Source: Azosocius agrarius (GTDB lineage: Bacteria; Pseudomonadota; Gammaproteobacteria; UBA6186; Azoamicaceae). Taken from it: a stretch of DNA of 64,000 bases. The notes under the pieces were generated by a model. It was not told the DNA's origin and did no database searches. It saw only the letters and a list, made by a program, of their open reading frames with translations. The stretch is taken from positions 288,497 to 352,496 of the forward strand of contig CP066692.1 in the NCBI GenBank assembly GCA_016432505.1, written 5' to 3'. The first letter of the stretch is position 1. Every line of letters starts with the position of its first letter. Position numbers and translations under genes: made by a program. Below are positions 1 to 7,457 of the stretch, piece after piece.

Positions 1-344
1 TTATTTCTACTTATAGATATCAATGGTATTATGCAAAAAACTCCTAATTCCGTGGCTTTTTGTATAGCAAGTTCCATATGAGAATCTTTAGATATAAAAT
101 AACCTAAATTTAAACTTAAATTTGAATTTTTAAAAAATTTTTTCTCTACTTTTTTCACAATAACATAATTAAACCCATATTTAACGATAATACTTTTTAC
201 TTCTATATTATTATTAAATAAAAAAACAATATCACCTATTCTTAATTTTAAAATATTTCGTATTTTATAATAATTATTATCAAACAAATAAACATTATTA
301 TCGAATAATAAATTTTTATTAACAAAAAATCTATATTTTTTCAT
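1..344 (-). CDS. rsmE: 16S rRNA m3U1498 methyltransferase RsmE, N-terminal part (cut by window edge)
   Basis: This minus-strand frame starts at the ATG at 342-344 (MKKYRFFV) and runs off the left edge. The first ~70 residues fit the RsmE N-terminal PUA-like domain (KIRNILKLRIGDIVFLF). They are followed by the start of the SPOUT domain, with LNLGYFISKDSHMELAIQK and ATELGVFCIIPL, the family's substrate-pocket signature. RsmE N3-methylates U1498 of 16S rRNA in the 30S subunit. It lies head to tail upstream of nothing visible here; fdxA ends 21 bases from its start, on the same strand. The catalytic knot is outside the window, so intactness cannot be judged. Confidence 0.85.
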   Translation of the reverse strand, partial: MKKYRFFVNKNLLFDNNVYLFDNNYYKIRNILKLRIGDIVFLFNNNIEVKSIIVKYGFNYVIVKKVEKKFFKNSNLSLNLGYFISKDSHMELAIQKATELGVFCIIPLISISRN

Positions 345-365
345 AAAGGTTTAATATAACAAAAT

Positions 366-689
366 TTATTTTTCTAAATACTCTATTTTATTAACAACAC
401 CTGCCCACTTATCTGCGTCAGGCATACTATTTTTTGTTTCCAAAATTTTAGGCCATTTTTTTGACAATTCATTATTTATATCCAAAAATATATATTGATC
501 AGCAGGCAAATCATCATCAGAATATATCGCTTCAACAGGACATTCTGGTTCACATAATGCGCAATCTATACATTCATCAGGATTAATTACTAAAAAATTA
601 TTTCCTTCATGAAAACAATCTACAGGACAAACTTCTACACAATCAGTATATTTACAACGTATACATTTTTCTGTTACTACAAAAGTCAT
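366..689 (-). CDS. fdxA: 7Fe ferredoxin (3Fe-4S/4Fe-4S), FdxA type
   Basis: This is a cytoplasmic low-potential electron carrier of 107 residues, the usual length for the Azotobacter ferredoxin I / FdxA family. Cysteines at 9, 12, 17, 21 and 25 (CIRCKYTDC, CPVDC) and a second cluster motif CIDCALCEPECP at about 40-51 are all present. The C-terminal extension containing PDADKW is also the family's. A clear Shine-Dalgarno (AAGGAA) precedes the ATG. The protein is strikingly well conserved compared with its plus-strand neighbours, which implies strong selection. Its partner is not visible; Fe-S assembly or a respiratory reductase are both possible. Recognition is by sequence memory of the family, not a search. 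Confidence 0.95.
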   Translation of the reverse strand: MTFVVTEKCIRCKYTDCVEVCPVDCFHEGNNFLVINPDECIDCALCEPECPVEAIYSDDDLPADQYIFLDINNELSKKWPKILETKNSMPDADKWAGVVNKIEYLEK

Positions 690-905
690 TTTAATTTCCT
701 TAAAAAAAATTTAAATTTCATAAGCATATAATAAACTAAACTCATGAAATTAAAAAATATATTATAAATATAACACCCAAAAAAAATTTTATTTAACCAT
801 CAATTACAACATTAATAATATATCATAATTAAAATAATAATGGTATTTTTATATTATTTTAAATTAATTATTTAATAATAAAATTAAATTATAATAATAT
901 AAAAT

Positions 906-2573
906 ATGAAAAAAAAACTATGTATATTAACAATAATTGTTTTAAGCAAAATAAATTTAGGAGTGGCCAATGAATATAAAAAATATATACATATAATTTT
1001 ACAAAAACAATCAAATTATAATATATACTACAAAAATACAATAAAATCATCATTTTTTAATAAAATAAATATTTTTTTTTATAAAAATTTAAAATATAAA
1101 TATAAATTAAAAAATTTAAAAAAAACAACACAAAAAATAATACTTAAAAAGTTATATATATATATATCTTATATACCAATAAATAATTATATAAAATTAA
1201 ACCTATTAAAAAATAATTCAATAAAAATTATAAATTTATCATATAAAAATATAAATTATAAAATCATTAATTATAAATATAATTTAAAATATAATTACAT
1301 AAATAAAATTATATATTATTTCATAAAACAAAACATAATATTAAAGTTAAATATTACATTTACAAATAAAAATTATATAAATTTACTTAATAAATTTATA
1401 ATTAATAAAGCAAAACAGTTACCATATTCAAAAAAAAAATTTTTCTTAAATAAAAAATTTATCACATTCAAAATAACGCATAAAAACAAATTTTTTTACA
1501 AAATAATATATAAAACATTACATAATGTCCATTATGTAATAAAATATAACATAAAACATAATTATATATATTTATATCTAAACAAAATTAGTAAAAAAAA
1601 TTTTAAATTAAATACAATCATAAAAATAAATATAAATTTTAACATTTACAAAAAAAAAGATATAAATATAAATATTAGAAAAAAAGCTTATATTATAAAA
1701 TTTAAAAATGTTTTAAATAAACATATAAATTTCATATCAAAAATAAATATAAAAATAAACATAAATAAAATATTTTTAAAAAAAAATTTATTTATAAAAT
1801 TAATTATAAATTTATATAAAACATTTTTATATAAAAACATTTATAATTATAAAAATTATATATATACGCATACATTATATAATAAAAAATTATATAAAAA
1901 ATATATTAAATTCAATAAACATATCTACATAAAAAAATTAGAACAAAAATTTTTTTTATTATACATTTTTGAAATGTATTATAAAAATAATATAAATAAT
2001 AATTTATTCGATAAAATAACTATAAATAAATTATGCAATTTAATAAAATATCAAATATATTTAATAATAAATAACACTTATATAAGTAACATAAACAAAC
2101 AATTATTAAAAATAAAAATATATATTTTTTTTAATGAAAGAAAAAAAAATTTAAATTATAATAAAAATAAAATAATATATAAAAAATTAAATCCCATTAT
2201 AATAACAAATAAATATCAAATAACAAAAAAATTATGTATTAAATCACTAATAAATTATGATTTTTTAAAAAAAAATTTTATTACAAAAAATATTTCTTTA
2301 CATTATAAAAATTTTTTTTATACAAAATACGAGAATATATGCTTTAAAAAATATATTAATAAAAAAGTACATATAACAAGCTATATAAACATAAATAAAA
2401 ATTTACAAATTTTTAATGAGATTAGTTATAATTTAAATAAAAAAAAAATGACAAAAAACATATTAGGCATAAAATTTTACATAACTAAATTAAAAATATT
2501 AAATATAATAAAATATAATTTTAATAAATTTAATGGTAGAATAAACGTATCTATAAATTATAACATTAATTAA
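906..2573 (+). CDS. lptD: Probable degenerate LPS-assembly outer-membrane protein LptD
   Basis: The 555-residue product is almost entirely Lys, Asn, Ile and Tyr. I cannot identify it from motifs. The call rests on position: lptD-surA-(pdxA)-rsmA-(apaG)-apaH is the standard gammaproteobacterial order, and surA, rsmA and apaH follow here. The N-terminus MKKKLCILTIIVL...VANE looks like a cleavable signal peptide, expected for an outer-membrane protein, and the rest has no long hydrophobic segment, compatible with a beta-barrel. It is shorter than typical LptD (near 780), and the C-terminal Cys-Cys pair used for the LptD disulfide is not seen. surA starts 18 bases downstream. It could instead be an unrelated exported protein. 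Confidence 0.42.
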   Translation: MKKKLCILTIIVLSKINLGVANEYKKYIHIILQKQSNYNIYYKNTIKSSFFNKINIFFYKNLKYKYKLKNLKKTTQKIILKKLYIYISYIPINNYIKLNLLKNNSIKIINLSYKNINYKIINYKYNLKYNYINKIIYYFIKQNIILKLNITFTNKNYINLLNKFIINKAKQLPYSKKKFFLNKKFITFKITHKNKFFYKIIYKTLHNVHYVIKYNIKHNYIYLYLNKISKKNFKLNTIIKININFNIYKKKDININIRKKAYIIKFKNVLNKHINFISKINIKININKIFLKKNLFIKLIINLYKTFLYKNIYNYKNYIYTHTLYNKKLYKKYIKFNKHIYIKKLEQKFFLLYIFEMYYKNNINNNLFDKITINKLCNLIKYQIYLIINNTYISNINKQLLKIKIYIFFNERKKNLNYNKNKIIYKKLNPIIITNKYQITKKLCIKSLINYDFLKKNFITKNISLHYKNFFYTKYENICFKKYINKKVHITSYININKNLQIFNEISYNLNKKKMTKNILGIKFYITKLKILNIIKYNFNKFNGRINVSINYNIN

Positions 2574-2591
2574 TAAATTACATCTTCAAAT

Positions 2592-3818
2592 ATGATAAAA
2601 TACTTTATAATAATACTGTTTTCTGTTTATATAACAGCACACGCTAATTACCCAACAACAAATATTTTGACTATCATAAACAATGAACCAATTACAACAT
2701 GGGATATCAAACAATTTTGTTTGATACAATTATTTAATAAAAATAAATCTTTTAATCATTTGATGAATAACACAAATGTTATAGAAAATATATTAAATAA
2801 AAAAATACTAGAAAAAATTAAAATTCAATATGCAAAAAAAATAAATATAAAAATTAAAAAAGAACTTATTAAAAACACAATATTATTAATTTCTAAAAAG
2901 AATAATCTATCATTGACTGATTTTATTAATATTTTAAAAAAACATAACATAAATTATCATAAATATTATAATTTTATAAAAAATCAATTAATTATAAAAA
3001 ATCTAGAAAATAAAGAAATTTTAAATCACATTAAAATAAATTCAAATAATTTTAATTATAATAACATAAATATATATAATTATAATAAAAAATTTCATTA
3101 TTTACAGATAACAATTAAAAAAAATAATAATTATATTTTTATCCAAAAATCATATAAAAAGGTCTTAACAATATATAAACAAAAAATTTATAAAATATTA
3201 ACAAGTAAAATAAAATTAACAAATACAATAAAAACATTATCAATAAAAAATATTTTTATAAATCAAATATATATTAAAAATATAAATAAATTATTAACAA
3301 AATTTATATATTTAAATTTGTATAACAAAAAATATATACCAATTAGAAATAAAAATAATATGTATATATATGATTCTATAATAAATTATAAAAAAATCAT
3401 AAACAATTTTTATATAAAATTAAAATATTTATCTACATCAAATAATATTTTGAATAAAAATTTACATACAAAAATACAATTTATAAAATATAATATAAAA
3501 AATAAAAAAATTTTTTCGAAACAAAATTTACTGTTTTCAACAAATAAAAAAACATATAATAATGGAGGAAACATAACATGGATTAATAACATTTTAAATA
3601 TTTCCAAGAATATAAAATATATTAAAAAAAATAAAATTTTATCATTTCAAAAAAACTTAAAAGAACATTGTATAACAATAATAATAGATAAAAAAATAAA
3701 TTATAATCAATTTATAATTGATAAAATGAAAAAATTTATAATATTAAAAAAAAATAAAAATATATTAAAAATATTATTATATAAATTAAAACAAAAAAGC
3801 ATAATAGAATATGTTTAA
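2592..3818 (+). CDS. surA: Periplasmic peptidyl-prolyl isomerase/chaperone SurA, divergent
   Basis: SurA escorts outer-membrane proteins across the periplasm to the BAM complex. The 408-residue product (E. coli 428) begins with a signal peptide ending near AHA-NYP, then ILTIINNEPITTWDIKQF, matching the start of the SurA N-terminal domain. LSLTDFINILKKHNINYHKYY is the family's 'F-x3-L-x3-G-y' helix. A parvulin trace remains only as GGNITWIN near residue 327 (family GGDLGW). The parvulin domains are otherwise eroded, so chaperone rather than isomerase activity is more likely retained. Its last 8 bases overlap rsmA, indicating translational coupling. Gene order supports the call. Confidence 0.8.
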   Translation: MIKYFIIILFSVYITAHANYPTTNILTIINNEPITTWDIKQFCLIQLFNKNKSFNHLMNNTNVIENILNKKILEKIKIQYAKKINIKIKKELIKNTILLISKKNNLSLTDFINILKKHNINYHKYYNFIKNQLIIKNLENKEILNHIKINSNNFNYNNINIYNYNKKFHYLQITIKKNNNYIFIQKSYKKVLTIYKQKIYKILTSKIKLTNTIKTLSIKNIFINQIYIKNINKLLTKFIYLNLYNKKYIPIRNKNNMYIYDSIINYKKIINNFYIKLKYLSTSNNILNKNLHTKIQFIKYNIKNKKIFSKQNLLFSTNKKTYNNGGNITWINNILNISKNIKYIKKNKILSFQKNLKEHCITIIIDKKINYNQFIIDKMKKFIILKKNKNILKILLYKLKQKSIIEYV

Positions 3819-4626
3819 TTTAAAAAATAACATCATATATATTCCAAAAAAAAATTTAGGACAAAATTTTTTAATAAATAAACAAAAAGTAAATAATATA
3901 ATAAATTCACTACATTTAAAATCAAATCATAATGTTATAGAAATAGGTCCAGGATATGGATTTTTGACAAAAAACATATATAAATTAATAAACAAATTTT
4001 TCATTATAGAAATTGATGAATACCTATATCATTTATTAAAAAAAAAATATAAAAATTATAAAAATATTTATATTTATAATATAAATATATTATATTTCAA
4101 TATAAAAAAAATCATATTTAAAAAAATAATAATTATAGGAAATTTACCATATAATATATCGTTAAAAATAATAAATTATCTAACAAAATATGTAAATATT
4201 ATAAAAAACATAAATATCATGATACAAAAAGAAGTATATGAAAAAATATCAGCAACTTCAGAAAAAAAAACTTATGGAAAATTATCAATAATAATTCAAT
4301 TACATTACAAAATAAAAAATATAATACATGTTTCAAAAGAATGTTTTATCCCAATTCCATCAGTAGAATCTAATTTCATAAAACTTATTCCACAACACAA
4401 ATTAAAAAATAAATTAATAAATGAAAAACATTTATATAAAATATTATCCCAATTTTTTAAAAATAAAAGAAAACAAATAAATAAAATTTTTCAATTTAAT
4501 ATATTTTTAAATAACAAATATATAAAAAATAAAATTACAAGAGCTGAAAATATATCAATATACATATATATAAAAATTAGTAATAATTATAGCATAAGTA
4601 AAGAATCAATATGTCTACATACGTAA
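3811..4626 (+). CDS. rsmA: 16S rRNA A1518/A1519 dimethyltransferase RsmA (KsgA)
   Basis: RsmA dimethylates two adjacent adenines in the 3'-terminal hairpin of 16S rRNA during late 30S assembly. The 271-residue product has the usual length and clear motifs: N-terminal KKNLGQNFLIN, SAM-binding EIGPGYGFLT near 45-54, the IIEIDE acidic loop, the catalytic NLPYNIS near 112-118, and VSKECFIPIPSVESN near 182-196. The start overlaps surA by 8 bases, and the end overlaps apaH by 16 bases. The protein is Lys/Asn/Ile rich like other plus-strand genes left of the origin, yet its catalytic motifs are intact, so it is probably functional. Confidence 0.95.
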   Translation: MFNLKNNIIYIPKKNLGQNFLINKQKVNNIINSLHLKSNHNVIEIGPGYGFLTKNIYKLINKFFIIEIDEYLYHLLKKKYKNYKNIYIYNINILYFNIKKIIFKKIIIIGNLPYNISLKIINYLTKYVNIIKNINIMIQKEVYEKISATSEKKTYGKLSIIIQLHYKIKNIIHVSKECFIPIPSVESNFIKLIPQHKLKNKLINEKHLYKILSQFFKNKRKQINKIFQFNIFLNNKYIKNKITRAENISIYIYIKISNNYSISKESICLHT

Positions 4627-5417
4627 TTGGAGAAACATACGGTTGTTATAAAGAATTACAATTATTATTAGAAAAAATAAATTATAATCAAAAGTACGAT
4701 GAAATACTATTTACAGGAAATCACATAAATAAAAAAAAAAATTCTTTAAAATTAATAAATTATATAAAAAACATGGGGAAAAATACTGTATCAATTTTAG
4801 GAAATAATGATATAACTATACTTTCTTTAGCAAACAATAAAAATATATATAATATAACAGGGTTTGATGACATATTAAAATCTAAAAAAAAAATAGAAAT
4901 ATTGAATTGGATACAATATTTACCCTTACTTCATTTTAATAAATTATATAATACAATAATAGTACACGCAGGATTATATCCTTTCTGGGATGTAAAAAAA
5001 ACAATAAATTACGCAAAAAAAGCAGAAAAATTATTACAAACATCAAACTATAAAATAATATTAAAAAATATAAATTTTAACAATGTAAATATTTGGAATA
5101 ACAAATATAATTTAATACAAAAATACCAATTTATAATAAATACTTTAACTAATATGACTATATGCAATAATAAAGGATATCTCAATATAAATTTCAAAAA
5201 TACATTTAAGAATATACCACACAAATTTAAACCATGGTTTATGATAAATGAAAAAAAATTTGATAAAACAAATATTATATTTGGAAACTGGAAAGAATTG
5301 CTAGGAATCACACATAAAAAAAATATCACCGCCATGAATATGGGAATATCACAAGGCTTATATTTATCAGCACTTAATTTAAAAACAAAAGATAAATATT
5401 ACATTAAAAAATTATAA
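4611..5417 (+). CDS. apaH: ApaH-family diadenosine tetraphosphatase, probably catalytically dead
   Basis: The 268-residue product aligns along its whole length with symmetrical Ap4A hydrolase: MSTYVIGETYGCYKEL, LGNNDITILS, IVHAGLYPFWD, LKPWFMI and IFGNWKELLGI. However, the PPP-phosphatase metal-binding motifs are broken. GDxHG reads GETYG (Asp8 to Glu, His10 to Tyr). The TGD of GDxxxRG reads TGNHIN (Asp37 to Asn). GNHD reads GNND (His66 to Asn), and the late GHW reads GNW. The HAG histidine survives. Known ApaH needs these residues for metal-dependent hydrolysis, so I infer loss of activity or a moonlighting role. It is last in the lptD-surA-rsmA-apaH run and overlaps rsmA by 16 bases. Confidence 0.85.
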   Translation: MSTYVIGETYGCYKELQLLLEKINYNQKYDEILFTGNHINKKKNSLKLINYIKNMGKNTVSILGNNDITILSLANNKNIYNITGFDDILKSKKKIEILNWIQYLPLLHFNKLYNTIIVHAGLYPFWDVKKTINYAKKAEKLLQTSNYKIILKNINFNNVNIWNNKYNLIQKYQFIINTLTNMTICNNKGYLNINFKNTFKNIPHKFKPWFMINEKKFDKTNIIFGNWKELLGITHKKNITAMNMGISQGLYLSALNLKTKDKYYIKKL

Positions 5418-5422
5418 TAAAA

Positions 5423-5495
5423 TAGGGCGTGTAGGATTTGAACCTACGACCAATGGATTAAAAGTCCAGTGCTCTACCAACTGAGCTAACGCCCC
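5423..5495 (-). tRNA. tRNA-Lys (anticodon UUU)
   Basis: Read on the minus strand, the cloverleaf is complete over 73 nt. The acceptor begins GGGGCGT and pairs with ACGCCCT (a G-U at 1:72), with A as discriminator. The D-arm is AGCTCAGTTGGTAGAGC. The anticodon loop CTTTTAA gives UUU. The T-arm is GTAGG-TTCAAAT-CCTAC. No CCA is encoded, so the Cca enzyme encoded at 40.7 kb must add it. Confidence 0.95.
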
Positions 5496-5578
5496 AAACA
5501 AAAATTCATGTTACCATAATAAAAAAAAAACACAACAAAAACTCACACTTTATAAAATATATAATCAAATTTATTACA

Positions 5579-7369
5579 TCAGTACTTAATAACAATATTT
5601 ATACCTAAAATATCTAATTGATCAACATTCAAAATAGAAGGAGATAATGTTAACATGCAATTAGCTGATTGAGTTTTAGGAAAAGCTATAACATCTCTAA
5701 TAGATTTAGAATTTGTTAAAATCATTAATAACCTATCTAAACCTAAAGCAATTCCCCCAAAAATAGGTGCACCTGATTTTAGAGCATTAATCAAAAACCC
5801 AAATTCTTTTTCTATTTCATCAGAAGACATTCCTAATAATTTAAATACATTATTCTGCATAATATGATTATTAATACGAATTGACCCTCCACCTAATTCT
5901 AAACCATTCATTATTAAATCATAAGATCTAGATAAAATATCTCCAGGAAAATCATCAATAAATTCATTTCCATAATAATTTTTTGGTGATGTAAACGGAT
6001 GATGAGTAGACATCCATTTATTAGAATCAAAATTCCAAGTAAATAAAGGAAAATCAACAACCCATGAAAAATACCATTTATTATTAAATAACTCATAATC
6101 AATAACAATCATTTGTAAAAATAATGACAAACATTCATTTATAACATCATTATAATCAAATATTAAAAAAACAATATTACCAATATTAACATTTAATTTT
6201 GAAACAATATCATAAATAATTAATTCTGATAAAAAACTATTATTAATTATTAATTTTATTTTTAAATTATCTTCATTTCTCTTTTCTAAAACATGTATAC
6301 ACACAAAATGTTTTATATTATTTTCATTAAAAAAATTCATATAAGAATTTATTTTCACTTTATTTATGATTAAACTACTGTTAATCACCAAAGAAAGAAT
6401 TCTCCATTTAACATTTTTACAAATCTTATTAAATATACATTTGTGATTAACATATAAAAAATAAGATACATCATTATATTTTATCATATTTCTATAATCA
6501 GGTTTATCAGACTTAAAATAAAACAACGCTTGTTTATAAGATAATTTAAAAAATGGAATACTAATAATGTTATTTAATAAATTTTTGAATAGCCTAAATA
6601 TCAATTTTTCTATTAGTGACATAATATAAAATTCATCTATAAATGATAATTCCAAATCAAGTTGAGTAAATTCTGGTTGTCTATCTGATCTTAAATCTTC
6701 ATCACGAAAACATTTAGCAACTTGATAATATCTATCTATACCTCCTATAACTAATAATTGTTTAAAAATTTGAGGAGATTGTGGTAAAGCAAAAAAAGAT
6801 CCAATATTAATTCTACTAGGAACAACATAATCTCTAGCACCTTCAGGAGTAGATTTTGTTAATATTGGCGTTTCAATTTCGATAAAATTGTTTTCATATA
6901 AAAAATACCTCATATATTTTATTGCTTCACTTCTTTTTTTTAATTTAAATTGCATATCTCTTCTACGCAAATCTAAATATCTATACTTTAATCTTATTTC
7001 TTCACTTATATTATAATAATCATCAGGATAAAATGGCAAAAAACAACAATCATTTATAATAATTATTTTAGTAGCCAAAATTTCGATTTGTTCTTCTTTA
7101 ATATTATTTTTAATAGTTTTTTTACAACATACATTGCCAAAAACTTGAACAACAAATTCTTTTTTTATAAAAGACATATTGTAATATTCTTTTATATCAA
7201 ACTTAGAAGAATCAATAACAACTTGAACAAATCCAGTATTATCTCGAATATAAAAAAAAATTACTCCACCAAAATTGCGAATAAAATGAACCCATCCAGA
7301 AATAATAACATTTGATTCAATATCATTAACTGATACCTCTCCACAATATTTAGTTCTCATAACATTCAT
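5579..7369 (-). CDS. aspS: Aspartyl-tRNA synthetase, bacterial type
   Basis: This class II synthetase charges tRNA-Asp. Its 596 residues match the bacterial form: an N-terminal OB anticodon-binding domain (VIISGWVHFIRNFGG), the catalytic core with RYLDLRR, FRDEDLRSDRQPEFTQLDLE (motif 2) and GGIALGLDRLLMIL (motif 3), and a GAD insertion between them. That insertion is poorly conserved, roughly residues 290-410. A Shine-Dalgarno (AAGGG) 8 bases before the first ATG favours MNVMRT over the internal MRTKYCG start used in E. coli. Whether it also charges tRNA-Asn (with GatCAB) cannot be decided here. It is on the leading strand and less Lys/Asn biased than the genes opposite. Confidence 0.97.
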   Translation of the reverse strand: MNVMRTKYCGEVSVNDIESNVIISGWVHFIRNFGGVIFFYIRDNTGFVQVVIDSSKFDIKEYYNMSFIKKEFVVQVFGNVCCKKTIKNNIKEEQIEILATKIIIINDCCFLPFYPDDYYNISEEIRLKYRYLDLRRRDMQFKLKKRSEAIKYMRYFLYENNFIEIETPILTKSTPEGARDYVVPSRINIGSFFALPQSPQIFKQLLVIGGIDRYYQVAKCFRDEDLRSDRQPEFTQLDLELSFIDEFYIMSLIEKLIFRLFKNLLNNIISIPFFKLSYKQALFYFKSDKPDYRNMIKYNDVSYFLYVNHKCIFNKICKNVKWRILSLVINSSLIINKVKINSYMNFFNENNIKHFVCIHVLEKRNEDNLKIKLIINNSFLSELIIYDIVSKLNVNIGNIVFLIFDYNDVINECLSLFLQMIVIDYELFNNKWYFSWVVDFPLFTWNFDSNKWMSTHHPFTSPKNYYGNEFIDDFPGDILSRSYDLIMNGLELGGGSIRINNHIMQNNVFKLLGMSSDEIEKEFGFLINALKSGAPIFGGIALGLDRLLMILTNSKSIRDVIAFPKTQSANCMLTLSPSILNVDQLDILGINIVIKY

Positions 7370-7457
7370 AATACAAACCCTTCTACAGAATCACTCTTAT
7401 AAAAATACATTATAAAAGGAAAAAATAAAACATACACTATAATAAATAAAATTTTTA

